Shown one piece after another: positions 27,002 through 37,074 of a stretch of 61,964 nt of DNA. The notes beneath the pieces were generated by a model. That model had not been told where the DNA came from. It did no database searches and saw only the letters and a list, made by a program, of their open reading frames with translations. The DNA is from Sphingobacteriales bacterium (GTDB lineage Bacteria > Bacteroidota > Bacteroidia > Sphingobacteriales > Sphingobacteriaceae). Position 1 is the stretch's first letter. Each line of letters begins with the position of its first letter. Location: positions 1 through 61,964 of the forward strand of contig JAATFQ010000073.1 in NCBI GenBank assembly GCA_015655115.1, given 5' to 3'. The translations under genes and the position numbers were made by a program.

Positions 27002-28939
27002 ATGAAAGCTTTATCTCTATGGCTTAATGCTATTGCAAGGACAATGATTGCTGGGCTGATACTTTTCATCCCATATACTGCCGCTGCGCAGTTGTGTACC
27101 GGAAGCCTTGGCGATGCCGTAGTGAACATCAACTTCGGTGCTGGCACTGCCTTATTTGGCGGTGCATTGGCCAGTGGCGTCACCAATTACTCATACGTAG
27201 CACAGAGTTTTCCAAATGATGGCTCATACACAGTGATCAATACTACTGCCGGATCTGGAAGCGTATGGTGGTCAACAACAGACCATACCGGCAATACCGG
27301 CGGTTATATGATGGTTGTAAATGCAAGTACCTCGCTGAGCGATTATTTCTATAAACAGACGGTTACAGGATTATGTGGAAATACCACTTATGAATTTGCC
27401 TCATGGATCATGAACCTGCTGAGATCGAGTGATACCAATCCACCAAATGTCACTTTTACCATAGAAAGTACCACAGGTACAGTGTTAGGCACTTATACCA
27501 CTGGTGCTATTCCTAAAGCCAGCTCAGCTGTCTGGACGCAGTATGGGTTCTTTTTTACCACTCCTGCGGGTGTTACCGATGTAGTGATCAGGATGAAAAA
27601 CAATAGCCCTGGTGGTGCACCAGCTAATGATCTTGCACTGGATGATATTACTTTCCGCCCATGTGGTCCTATTATTAATGCCAGTATAGATGTTTCGGGT
27701 ACACCAACAACTCTTGATATTTGTGAGGGCAGTACAGCTAGTTATAAGCTTCAGGCCACAGTTTCCGCAGGGTATACCACACCTACCTATCAGTGGCAGG
27801 TAAACGCCAACAGTCAGGGGTGGACAGATATTGCCGGGGCTACCTCAAGTTCGTACCTGGCCAGTCAATCTGTTGCGGGGATATATCAATATCGTCTATC
27901 TGTAGGGGAGGGAGCAGTATCATCAAACTGCCGGATTGTCTCCGGTCTGCTCACAATCACTATCAATGCGTTACCAGCAGTTGCTATAACTAATAATAGT
28001 CCGCTTTGTCTGGGTGAAGAGCTTAAGCTGACGGCTGGCGGCGGAGCTACCTACCAATGGTCAGGCCCTGATAATTATACCTCAGCCCTTCAGAATCCCG
28101 TGATCAGTAATGTGGCTTTAGCGCAGGCAGGCACCTATACTGTTGTGGTAACTTCTGCAGCCGGCTGTACTAATACGGCTACTACAACGGTTACAATTGG
28201 CAGCAGGCCTGCTGTAACCATAAGTGGCAATGTGGAAATTTGTGAGGGCAGTACAACTACACTACAGGCATCTGGCGGATTAAACTACCTATGGTCACCT
28301 GCAGCAGGCTTGTCTGATGCAACCAGCGCCAGTCCGGTGGCTAACCCTACCGCAACTACAACCTATACCGTTGCTGTGAGCGATCAGACTTCCGCCTGTC
28401 CTGCTTACGATAGTGTTAAGGTCACGGTATTAAAAAAAGCTGAGGCTAATGCAGGACCAGATAAGGAACTTGTAGCTGGTAATTCTGTGCAGCTGGAAGG
28501 AGCTGTTTCGGGGACAAATGTGAGCTATTATTGGCTGCCGGTAGATTATCTTGATAATGCTACTTTGTTAAAGCCTACAGCAACACCAGATAAAGACATC
28601 ACTTATACTTTGTATGCAGTGTCTGCCACAGGATGTAACACTGCGCAGGATGCTATGACCATAACTGTTTATGGGAAAATTATCATACCCAATACCTTCT
28701 CGCCAAACGGTGATGGTATAAATGATGTATGGAATATTACAGCATTAGACAGTTATGGTAAATCAACCATTTCCATATTTAACAGGAATGGCAGCCTGGT
28801 ATATAAAAGTACAGGATATAAAAAGCCCTGGGATGGTACCTATAGCGGTAGTCCGCTGCCTGTCGGCACTTACTATTATTTGATAGATCTGAAGCAGAAT
28901 ATGCCTGCTTTAAGTGGCTGGATCTGGTTAACACGTTAG
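27002..28939 (+). CDS. Secreted T9SS cargo with gliding-type C-terminal domain (copy B)
   Basis: This 645-residue paralogue of copy A has the same domain order: signal peptide ending in AAAQ, N-terminal domain (LCTGSLGDAVVNINFGAG), Ig/PKD-like repeats, and a type B sorting domain (IPNTFSPNGDGINDVW to GWIWLTR). Runs of over 20 identical nucleotides occur in both genes, for example around 24540 and 27640, so duplication is recent or the copies are homogenised. I placed the start at 27002. An upstream in-frame ATG at 26963 overlaps the PorP/SprF gene and would spoil the signal peptide. Differences from copy A are spread along the protein rather than clustered. Confidence 0.85.
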   Translation: MKALSLWLNAIARTMIAGLILFIPYTAAAQLCTGSLGDAVVNINFGAGTALFGGALASGVTNYSYVAQSFPNDGSYTVINTTAGSGSVWWSTTDHTGNTGGYMMVVNASTSLSDYFYKQTVTGLCGNTTYEFASWIMNLLRSSDTNPPNVTFTIESTTGTVLGTYTTGAIPKASSAVWTQYGFFFTTPAGVTDVVIRMKNNSPGGAPANDLALDDITFRPCGPIINASIDVSGTPTTLDICEGSTASYKLQATVSAGYTTPTYQWQVNANSQGWTDIAGATSSSYLASQSVAGIYQYRLSVGEGAVSSNCRIVSGLLTITINALPAVAITNNSPLCLGEELKLTAGGGATYQWSGPDNYTSALQNPVISNVALAQAGTYTVVVTSAAGCTNTATTTVTIGSRPAVTISGNVEICEGSTTTLQASGGLNYLWSPAAGLSDATSASPVANPTATTTYTVAVSDQTSACPAYDSVKVTVLKKAEANAGPDKELVAGNSVQLEGAVSGTNVSYYWLPVDYLDNATLLKPTATPDKDITYTLYAVSATGCNTAQDAMTITVYGKIIIPNTFSPNGDGINDVWNITALDSYGKSTISIFNRNGSLVYKSTGYKKPWDGTYSGSPLPVGTYYYLIDLKQNMPALSGWIWLTR

Positions 28940-28973
28940 CTAACCGGGGCCACTTACTATCCGGGTATTCCCG

Positions 28974-30311
28974 TTACCTAGATATCCACGCCTCCGGGTT
29001 TTGCGGGGCTGTTCCACGCCTGATCTGGAATTGCAGCTGTGGCCTGCCATCCTCACTGGCCACAACACCAATAGTCTGCCTTGTGGTCACCGCCTGGCCG
29101 CTTGCAACATTCACAGAACTCAAGTTCTGGTAAACTGTATAATATCCGCCATGTTTAATCAATACAAAATATCTGCCATATTGATTGCTCACCACGCTCA
29201 CCGTTCCATTGAATATCGCGCGCACTGCCGCACCGGCAGCAGTTTCAATATTTATACCATCATTAGTATAATAGGCTTCACCTTCCTTATGGCGGCCAAA
29301 CCTTTCAATAATTGCTCCACTGCTTACCGGCCATGATAAAGAGCCGCGGTTACTTTCAAATGCAGATGAAAGCTTTGCTGATTCTGGTGTCGCGGTTAAA
29401 TAATTGCCGGTTTTTTTGACTACTGCTACTGCAGGCTCTTCTTTTTCAGCAGCTACCGGAACAGCTTTCTTCCCTGCCAGCGCTCTGCTCTTTGCAAGTG
29501 CTTCCGCACGCCTTGCCGCTGCTGCCCGTGCTGCTGCCAATTTTGCTGCTGCCGCCCGTGCCGCTTCCAGTTCTCTTTTCTTTGCAAGGGCAATATCACG
29601 TGCTATGGCATCACGGATATCTCTATCCAGCTTAGCCTGCTTTTTTTTCCGTACTTCAATATCCTGTTTATATCGTGTTTCCTGTTTGCTGTATTTATTC
29701 AGTATAACCGACTGTTGGGATTTACTTTCCCCTAACTTATTTTTTTCCTGTTCCTGTTCCTGTGCCAGGCTGCTTTTTTCCTTCAGGCTTTTATCAAGAA
29801 TAACGATTTTGTATTTCAGGTCTTTTTGTTTGCCAGAGATGTAATCGGCTTGTTTCATCCGGTACTGGCTAAATTGCTGCAAATACTTCATTCTTTTATA
29901 GGCCTGATTGAAGCTTCCCGACGAGAAAATAAACATCATCTTATTATAAGCGTTCTGATTTCTCTGTGCAAACCTCATCATTCCCGCATAGGATGCTTTC
30001 AACTGGTTAAGCTGTCCTTTTAAATTCTGGACCGTATGCGTATTTTCATTGATTTCCTCATCCAGGTTTTTTATCTCCGAATTGATAACCGTTATCTTGT
30101 CCTGCATTAAATTAATCTTTGCACTTAGCGCATTGATCTGCGTTAATGTCAGCTGCTTATTTTTCGCCGCTTTATTGGCATTTTGCTGCAGTAAATTAAT
30201 TTCGCGCTGTAACGCCTGTTTCTTTTTCTTCAGGGCATAACTGCTTTGTGAATAGACGGCAGACGTACTTATCGTCAGAAATAGCAATAGAAATAACTTA
30301 TATAATCTCAT
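28974..30311 (-). CDS. EnvC-like murein hydrolase activator (degenerate M23/LytM)
   Basis: This 445-residue periplasmic protein has a signal peptide (RLYKLFLLLFLTISTSAVYSQ). A long coiled coil at about residues 25-300 starts with KKKKQALQREINLLQQN and ends in an Ala/Arg/Lys-rich stretch (ARAAAAKLAAARAAAARR). A LytM domain occupies the last 125 residues (GSLSWPVSSGAIIERFGRH). The usual M23 metal-binding residues appear replaced: GINIE stands where GIDI is expected and HGGYY where HGH is expected. It is therefore probably not a peptidase but, like EnvC, an activator of cell-wall amidases at division. I used the ATG at 30311 because it directly precedes the signal peptide. The gene is convergent with the T9SS cargo gene. 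Confidence 0.85.
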   Translation of the reverse strand: MRLYKLFLLLFLTISTSAVYSQSSYALKKKKQALQREINLLQQNANKAAKNKQLTLTQINALSAKINLMQDKITVINSEIKNLDEEINENTHTVQNLKGQLNQLKASYAGMMRFAQRNQNAYNKMMFIFSSGSFNQAYKRMKYLQQFSQYRMKQADYISGKQKDLKYKIVILDKSLKEKSSLAQEQEQEKNKLGESKSQQSVILNKYSKQETRYKQDIEVRKKKQAKLDRDIRDAIARDIALAKKRELEAARAAAAKLAAARAAAARRAEALAKSRALAGKKAVPVAAEKEEPAVAVVKKTGNYLTATPESAKLSSAFESNRGSLSWPVSSGAIIERFGRHKEGEAYYTNDGINIETAAGAAVRAIFNGTVSVVSNQYGRYFVLIKHGGYYTVYQNLSSVNVASGQAVTTRQTIGVVASEDGRPQLQFQIRRGTAPQNPEAWISR

Positions 30312-31326
30312 TTCCCGCAAGGTAAGAAAAAATATTTTCACAGTATTTCTTGCTGTGTAGGAAAGACACCTATCCTCCAGGAAATGATGGCTGAGTACCA
30401 GGAATAAATAGAGGGAACCACTCAATCAAGATCTTAATATGCGAAGCCAATCGCAATCTATGGTAATATCAAAAAAAAATGAAGAGGCAATTTATCTGAT
30501 GGAGATTATCTGTGTATTAACTTGTTTATAAGTGGTAACATACGATTGTTGTAATTTAAAGGCTAGATATTGTTTTTATAATATTAAAGTTTATTTATTT
30601 TTATTCTTTACGAATAAAAAATGATCTTTATTTGTATGTTTAATGTTTTATATAGTGCTATAGATTAAACCTCGGAGGGAATTTTCTTTTGTTAAAACCT
30701 CTCGTATTATTGCTAATATGTTTTATCTGTTTAGTATAGCATCTGATATATTATTTTTTATATAAAGAATTGAACGGGATAAAAATGATCCTGCAATAGC
30801 ATTATAAACTTATTTTTATAAATCACTGATTAATAATGTTATGATGTGTTTTTCTTAATTTTTATATATTCTTATCTAAGCTAAATCAGCCTGATTATTA
30901 TTATAAAATATCCAGCGTTATATTAAAAATTAATTCATTTCAAATCAAATATAATATTGAATATGTAATAATTTAATATTATGTAAGCTACAGTACGATT
31001 TATATGGATGGTATTTTTTGACTTAGTTATAGTTTCTTCTATTGGTGACGATAATTCTTGCTTACTATTATAAATGGTTTCATTTTTTTAATAAATACTC
31101 GTTTTAACGAAAGAATTATAAATATTTTAAGGTATCATTATTTGATACTGATTAGTATTATATTTTGTTATTTGTATTTAAATGAAATATTATTTTGATA
31201 AATATTAAAACTCATATAAAATACTATGTATTAATCTATTTTCACATTCATTAATTTTGGATTATTGTTCCCGTTACTGTTACCTTGCATCTTAAATTAT
31301 ACTATTAATTACCTAAAGATCAGTTC
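30312..31326. other. AT-rich gene-free region upstream of orphan SusC/SusD
   Basis: About 1 kb without a plausible gene on either strand. It is visibly more AT-rich than its neighbours, with many short A/T palindromes, for example 9-bp arms at 30598-30606 and 30612-30620. It must contain the promoters for the divergent envC-like and susC genes. No RNA gene is recognised. Confidence 0.6.
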
Positions 31327-34300
31327 ATGAGAAAAGTTCTACAAATTTTATTTGTGTTGTTTTTTGTTGCCTCAAATGTTTTGGCGCAGGAACGTACAAT
31401 TACTGGAATCATCACAGGAGGTGATGATGGAAAGCCACTTCCCGGAGTTACAGTCAGAGTACAGGGAAGCAAAATAGGGGCACAGACAGATGCTAACGGT
31501 AAATTCTCTATAGCAGTACCTGGAAGATTAAATGTGCTTCAGATCTCTTCATTAGGTTATACTACCCAGACCATTACTATTGGTTCGGGCAACACCATTA
31601 ATGTTTCCCTCGCACCAGACACTAAGTTACTTAATGACGTTGTTGTTATTGCTTATGGTACTGCCAGAAAAGAAGCCTTTACCGGTTCTGCCAGCGTAGT
31701 TAAAGCTGCGGTTTTAGCTGATCGTCCTGTTACTTCATTCGATAAGGCATTACAGGGCGCTGTTTCTGGTGTCACTGTTTCCAGCGTATCCGGTCAGCCT
31801 GGTGCTGCATCACAAGTGCGTATCCGGGGCGTTGGTTCGCTTGACGCAAGTAGCCAGCCATTATATGTTATTGATGGTATTGCCATAAATAGTGGTGAAT
31901 TTTCCAGCGTTGCTGAGTCTTCAGATATTTTGTCTACCATAAATTCGGCTGACATTGAATCTGTAACAGTATTGAAAGATGCGTCTGCAGCTTCATTGTA
32001 TGGGTCACGTGGTGCAAACGGCGTAATTATGATCACAACTAAAAAAGGGCGTAACGGAGTTACTCAGTTTAATGCTTCCATTACTGGTGGTTATCAAGGT
32101 ATAGCAGTTAAAAAGCATGAGACATTAAACGCATCTGATTATTTCAAGCAATATTTCAATTCGTATTATAAAACAAATATTGCGGCTGGGCTGGCACCTG
32201 CGCTTGCAGCTACGAGAGCTAATGCATCTACCATTAGTACTTTGGCTGTCAATCCATTTAATACAACTACACCATTTGGTGCCGATGGCGTTTTGAATTC
32301 TGGGGCGTCTTTATATTATGATACTGATTGGAGGGATGAAGTCATCAACAGAGGAGTAACTAAAGATATAAACGTTTCCGCCCAGGGAGGAAATGATAAA
32401 ACCAAATTCTTTATTTCCGGCGGTTATTTCGATCAGAAGGGTATAATCCTGTCATCAGATTTTAAGCGGTATTCTTCTAAGATCAACGTATCTAATCAGG
32501 TAAACAATTGGTTAAATATGGGCATTAATACTACTTTATCGTACACTACACAAAACACCCCCGCGGGATCTAGTGGCGGTGCTAATCCTGTCCGTTTTGC
32601 TGACTTAGTAGCTAATGTTTATCCATTATACGCACTCGATGCCACTGGTACACCTACCAGAGATCTGCAGGGAAATCTTATTTATAGTTACAAGAACCCC
32701 ATAGCGAACGATTTTAATCCAGTGGGCATATCCACAAAAGATATCTATAAAACTCAGACTGCCCGTGCTATTGTTAATCCTTATGTAGAGGTATCTTTCC
32801 TGAAAGATTTCAAGGCCAAAAGTAATTTTGGTGTAGATTACCTGAATAACAGAGAGCAACTATATTATAATACCGAACATGGAAATGGATCTAATGTTGA
32901 TGGCCGTGGGGAGAGATACAGTGCCCAAACTTTAAGCCTTACTATAACCAATACTGTCAACTATGCGCACAGATTTGGGCAGCATAATATAGAAGCATTA
33001 GTGGGGCAGGAAGCATTCAAAGACCATTTAGACTTTATGAATGCCGCTGCTACTGGTTATCCTTTTGAAGGCGTACCTGAATTAGTAAATGCGTCAACTC
33101 CTGTTACGTCAGATTCTTATTATACAGACAGAAGGCTTTCTTCTCTATTTTCAAGAGTTAATTATGATTTCAACAGCAAATATTACATCACTGGATCACT
33201 TAGGTACGATGGATCCAGCTTGTTCGGTAAAAACCACCAATATGGCACTTTTTATTCTGTTGGTGGTGCATGGAGGTTAACCCAGGAAGACTTCCTAAAG
33301 GATGTAAACTGGTTAAGTGAATTAAAACTGAGAGTAAGTTACGGTACTTCTGGTAATGACTTTTTTAACAACATAACCCTGCCACGTTTTAGCAGGTATG
33401 CTGCATTGGGACTTTACGGATTGGGGAACAATTACGAAGGCTTGCCGGGTATGACCTATGCACAGTTACCTAACATGGACTTGAAATGGGAAGCTAACAA
33501 ACAACTAGATCTGGGGGTTGAATTTTCCCTTTTCAAAGGTCGTGTAACGGGTGAAATAGCCTATTTCAGCAGAACGGGTGACGGGATCTTATATAGCCTT
33601 CCTTTATCGTTCACAACAGGTTTCCCTTCTACACAAACCAATCTTGCTTCTATGAATAATAGAGGCATTGACATTGCTATAAATGGTGAGGCCATCAGAA
33701 ATGATAACTTCTCATGGAATGTAAGCTGGAACATCACTCCTATTAAGAACAAGGTAAATAGTATTACAAACGGACTTGTAATCGATGGGACTAAAATAAT
33801 CCGTGAAGGCAGTGACAGGTACCAGTTCTATTTAAGAGATTACGCCGGTGTAGACCCTGCAGATGGAAAACCAATGTGGTATATGGATGGTGCTGATGGT
33901 GTGAAAACAACTACAAAAACATGGAGCACCGCAACACGTTACGAAGCCGGATCTTCATTGCCAAAATTTACAGGTGGATTAACCAACAGCTTTAAGTATA
34001 AGCAATTTGATTTGTCTGTCTTTTTATTTTATAGTTACGGCGGTAAAATATACGACAGTTTATATGCTGCTCTGATGCATGCCGGATATACAAGCGGGCA
34101 GTCATTATCTGTCGATGTCGCCGATTCGTTGCAAAATCCGGGCGATGTGACGAGCACACCGAGATTTGTGCCGAGAAATACAGATTTAGGCAACCAGCAG
34201 TCTACAAGGTTCTTGTATGATGGGTCATATATCCGTGTAAAAAATATCTCAGTGGGCTATAATCTTAATAAAGATTGGGCAAAGACAGTTGGTGTAGCAA

Positions 34301-34446
34301 ATGCACGCCTGTTTGTTAGTGCAGAGAATGCCTTTACTATTGCTAAGCACAAAGGTATGGACCCAGAGACTGCAATTACAGGTTTGAACGACAACGATGT
34401 GCCAAATGTTAAAAGTATCTCCCTTGGTTTAAAAATTGGATTCTAA
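31327..34446 (+). CDS. SusC-type TonB-dependent transporter (orphan pair)
   Basis: This 1039-residue outer-membrane transporter has a signal peptide ending near NVLAQ, a carboxypeptidase-regulatory-like domain (RTITGIITGGDDGKPLPGVT), a plug (IESVTVLKDASAASLYGSRG) and a barrel with a C-terminal Phe. No STN domain is present. No sigma/anti-sigma genes and no glycoside hydrolase genes lie next to it, so its substrate cannot be guessed from context. The susD partner starts 10 nt downstream. The unusually long AT-rich leader may hold its regulation. Confidence 0.93.
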   Translation: MRKVLQILFVLFFVASNVLAQERTITGIITGGDDGKPLPGVTVRVQGSKIGAQTDANGKFSIAVPGRLNVLQISSLGYTTQTITIGSGNTINVSLAPDTKLLNDVVVIAYGTARKEAFTGSASVVKAAVLADRPVTSFDKALQGAVSGVTVSSVSGQPGAASQVRIRGVGSLDASSQPLYVIDGIAINSGEFSSVAESSDILSTINSADIESVTVLKDASAASLYGSRGANGVIMITTKKGRNGVTQFNASITGGYQGIAVKKHETLNASDYFKQYFNSYYKTNIAAGLAPALAATRANASTISTLAVNPFNTTTPFGADGVLNSGASLYYDTDWRDEVINRGVTKDINVSAQGGNDKTKFFISGGYFDQKGIILSSDFKRYSSKINVSNQVNNWLNMGINTTLSYTTQNTPAGSSGGANPVRFADLVANVYPLYALDATGTPTRDLQGNLIYSYKNPIANDFNPVGISTKDIYKTQTARAIVNPYVEVSFLKDFKAKSNFGVDYLNNREQLYYNTEHGNGSNVDGRGERYSAQTLSLTITNTVNYAHRFGQHNIEALVGQEAFKDHLDFMNAAATGYPFEGVPELVNASTPVTSDSYYTDRRLSSLFSRVNYDFNSKYYITGSLRYDGSSLFGKNHQYGTFYSVGGAWRLTQEDFLKDVNWLSELKLRVSYGTSGNDFFNNITLPRFSRYAALGLYGLGNNYEGLPGMTYAQLPNMDLKWEANKQLDLGVEFSLFKGRVTGEIAYFSRTGDGILYSLPLSFTTGFPSTQTNLASMNNRGIDIAINGEAIRNDNFSWNVSWNITPIKNKVNSITNGLVIDGTKIIREGSDRYQFYLRDYAGVDPADGKPMWYMDGADGVKTTTKTWSTATRYEAGSSLPKFTGGLTNSFKYKQFDLSVFLFYSYGGKIYDSLYAALMHAGYTSGQSLSVDVADSLQNPGDVTSTPRFVPRNTDLGNQQSTRFLYDGSYIRVKNISVGYNLNKDWAKTVGVANARLFVSAENAFTIAKHKGMDPETAITGLNDNDVPNVKSISLGLKIGF

Positions 34447-34456
34447 ACTAGACGAA

Positions 34457-35902
34457 ATGAAATTTATAAATTATAAAATCAATAAAGCACTTGTGGTGAT
34501 TTTGGTGTCCAGCATAGTGTTAAGCAGCTGCAAGAAGGAATTTTTGGAAGTTACACCGTCGAACGCAATTCCAAATGGCGAAGCCTTTAACAGCCCTGCC
34601 AAATTAGTAGCTGCGATGACTGGGTTATACGACCTGATTACCTTCTCAGGTTACACTAATAATATCTTTTTAAATGTAGATGTGAAGGGCGAAGATGTTT
34701 TGGTGAACTCCACAAATAATTATAGCCGGTTTATTTCTGGCTATCAATATATAGAGACAGTAAACTCTACAGAGTTGTCTGCGCACTGGGCCTATTCTTA
34801 TAAAATTATAGCAAACTGTAACCAGTTGCTCGAAAACATCGAAGAAGCTCCGGTATCTGATGCTTTGAAACTTAAATATTCCGCTGAGTCCAGAGCATTA
34901 CGTGCTTATGCGCATTTCAATTTAATCAGAGAGTTTGGTGCAAAACCTTACACAGTGGATCCCGGTGCACTGGGCGTACCAGTGGTTGAGAAATCTATCG
35001 GGCAGTTTGATGTACCACCGGCAAGAAATACAGTTGCAGAGGTTTACACTTCTATTCTTGCAGATTTGATCTATGCCGAAGCAAACTTTCCGGAAAGTGA
35101 ATCGGATGTTTACAGACTTACCAAGAGTACTATCCAGGGGCTTCTGGCCCGTGTTTATCTTACCATGGGCAATTATGCCGAAGCAAGCAGGTATGCAAAG
35201 CTTGCTCAGGCAGACTACAATCTGTCCAGCTCATCAGATTTACTTCTGGGCTTTTCAGATCCGACGTCCGAATGGATGTGGGCATTGAATACGCGCTCTG
35301 ATGATAACAATGGGTTCTTGCAGACACAGTCATTTTATGATCCTTATGATGACGGTTATTCAAGTTTCCGCGCTTCAGAAGAATTTTTCGATAGCTTCGC
35401 CGACAATGATATCCGTAAAAATCAATTTAGGATCCCTGAAACACGAGGGGATGATGTGAGGGCAGGAGAATACATATTAGATGGAAATGGCTACTTCATC
35501 AGTAAGTTCATTTTCAGAGGTGCGTGGGACAATGATCAACTGGTTATGAGAGCATCAGAAATGGTACTGATCGAAGCTGAGTCTGAAGCAAGATTGGGTA
35601 ATTACGGGCCTGCCCGTGCAGCATTGTTATTAATCCAGCAGCGTGCAATCCCAACAGCAGTGACTTCACTAAATTCTGGTGAGGCATTAATCCAGGAGAT
35701 CCTGTTGGAAAGAAGGAAAGAGCTGTTTGGTGAAGGCCACAGATATTATGATATCCTAAGGACAAAACAGACATTAGACAGGTCAGCCTCAGAAAGTCAC
35801 TGGTCAAAATTAGTAATTGCCTCTGGTGATAAACGTTTAGCCTTACCAATTCCACAAGCTGAGTTGGATGCAAATCCAAATATTGTACAGAACCCATTAT
35901 AG
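34457..35902 (+). CDS. SusD/RagB-family lipoprotein (orphan pair)
   Basis: This surface lipoprotein of 481 residues pairs with the preceding SusC. The lipobox ends in VLSSC followed by KK. Features of the family include KYSAESRALRAYAHFNLIREFG in the N-terminal half, and MRASEMVLIEAESEARLGNYG and ILLERRKELFGEGHRYYDILR near the end, closing with NIVQNPL. I chose the ATG 10 nt after the susC stop; an in-frame upstream start would overlap susC. A strong terminator follows directly, so the transcript carries only the two genes. Confidence 0.93.
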   Translation: MKFINYKINKALVVILVSSIVLSSCKKEFLEVTPSNAIPNGEAFNSPAKLVAAMTGLYDLITFSGYTNNIFLNVDVKGEDVLVNSTNNYSRFISGYQYIETVNSTELSAHWAYSYKIIANCNQLLENIEEAPVSDALKLKYSAESRALRAYAHFNLIREFGAKPYTVDPGALGVPVVEKSIGQFDVPPARNTVAEVYTSILADLIYAEANFPESESDVYRLTKSTIQGLLARVYLTMGNYAEASRYAKLAQADYNLSSSSDLLLGFSDPTSEWMWALNTRSDDNNGFLQTQSFYDPYDDGYSSFRASEEFFDSFADNDIRKNQFRIPETRGDDVRAGEYILDGNGYFISKFIFRGAWDNDQLVMRASEMVLIEAESEARLGNYGPARAALLLIQQRAIPTAVTSLNSGEALIQEILLERRKELFGEGHRYYDILRTKQTLDRSASESHWSKLVIASGDKRLALPIPQAELDANPNIVQNPL

Positions 35903-35920
35903 ACAATTGTTTGATTTAAT

Positions 35921-35965
35921 AACCGGGTGTTTCCATATCTATTGGAGGCACCCGGTTTTTTTTGT
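35921..35965 (+). terminator. Intrinsic terminator after orphan susCD
   Basis: A 14-bp stem with two G-U pairs (arms 35921-35934 and 35944-35957, AACCGGGTG...CACCCGGTT) is followed by a run of T. Confidence 0.88.
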
Positions 35966-36032
35966 TTTACCACTCTGCCTGCTGCAGCTTGGAAATGCCC
36001 AAAAAAGCACCCCAGGCATATCCCCGATATTA

Positions 36033-36062
36033 TTTTCAATTATTTGAATAATTAATTGAAAA
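36033..36062. promoter_or_regulatory. 10-bp inverted repeat upstream of the tandem unknown genes
   Basis: Arms TTTTCAATTA (36033-36042) and TAATTGAAAA (36053-36062) are perfect complements with a 10-nt spacer, about 130 nt before the first of two tandem paralogues. It may be an operator; the binding protein is unknown. Confidence 0.3.
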
Positions 36063-36188
36063 TAAATGGCTTATTTTTTGTGGTTTTTAATCAAAACAGT
36101 TATTTTTCATCATAATTAGTAATAGCTGCATCCAAATGGGGTATGCCCTGAATTTTATACGAAGAAAAATCAAATATTAATATTGGGT

Positions 36189-36962
36189 ATGGGAATTAAA
36201 TTTGATCAATATGAAATGAATGTGAGCAGGTCAACTAATCTTACTTACCCTGAAGACTTCGTAGTAGCCTGCAAGATCAATAATTTAAAATATCAAGAGC
36301 TGCTTCAATATTTTATTGATCATGTTTCATTTTATGCATTTATCGGAGGCGAGATGGATCTTGTTTATCAATGGGCTACAAAAGTTACGACCGATTGTAA
36401 GTGCGTATTCAATGGCATTATTACACGTATAAATGATGTCGAAATACGGCGGATAACTTTAAAATATATAAAGAAGCTCACTGGATTAAGCTTAAACAAC
36501 ACACTTTCCAAAGAATTTAAAATTATACAAAGTAACCTGTTCGTCAAAAATTGGTCGGATGAAATGCTTCCGTTAACCAATTACGAAACACAACTAGATA
36601 CGGGAGATCATCAGTACCTGGAGTTAACTTTTGACTTTAACCTGCTTTGCAGGATACACGGGTTCACTTCCGCACAATTACTGCAATCTTTTATCAATAA
36701 CATATCATTAGCACGGGAAAGGGCTGTCAATTTAAATGAAATGATAGCTCCAAATCCGGCAATGGCGATTTTACTGCTCGTAGTTATTAATAACAAGGCA
36801 ATTAAAGATAAAATAATGCCACGGCAGGAAGTGTATAAAAAGTATGGAATCCAGTTGCTCAGGCTTGATAAAATACAAAAAAACGAGCCAGATCTTCAGA
36901 GGAGAATAAATATTTATACTGAATTTTATCTCGATTGGTATAAGACATTAAATAACCCATAA
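36189..36962 (+). CDS. Unrecognised protein with two RHH-like motifs (tandem copy 1)
   Basis: I do not recognise this protein of 257 residues. It has no signal peptide or membrane segment. Two parts of the sequence resemble each other: about residues 18-51 (LTYPEDFVVACKINNL, then QELLQYFIDHVSFYAF) and about 144-174 (LELTFDFNLLCRIHGF, then AQLLQSFINNISL). Each reads as a short strand, a helix, a turn and a second helix, the order of a ribbon-helix-helix DNA-binding unit; that is an inference from pattern only. The C-terminus has an amphipathic region ending in FYLDWYKTL. It is about 35-40% identical by eye to the next gene, 112 nt downstream on the same strand. A TTG 6 nt upstream is a less likely start. 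Confidence 0.65.
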   Translation: MGIKFDQYEMNVSRSTNLTYPEDFVVACKINNLKYQELLQYFIDHVSFYAFIGGEMDLVYQWATKVTTDCKCVFNGIITRINDVEIRRITLKYIKKLTGLSLNNTLSKEFKIIQSNLFVKNWSDEMLPLTNYETQLDTGDHQYLELTFDFNLLCRIHGFTSAQLLQSFINNISLARERAVNLNEMIAPNPAMAILLLVVINNKAIKDKIMPRQEVYKKYGIQLLRLDKIQKNEPDLQRRINIYTEFYLDWYKTLNNP

Positions 36963-37074
36963 GCATTAGCTAATTAAACCAGGTATCCTTTAAAACACAG
37001 GCTGCAGTGCTTGTGTTTCTTTAACAGTAAGATGACGATTTTAACCCCTTATTTGACTCTTGACACCCTTAAGG

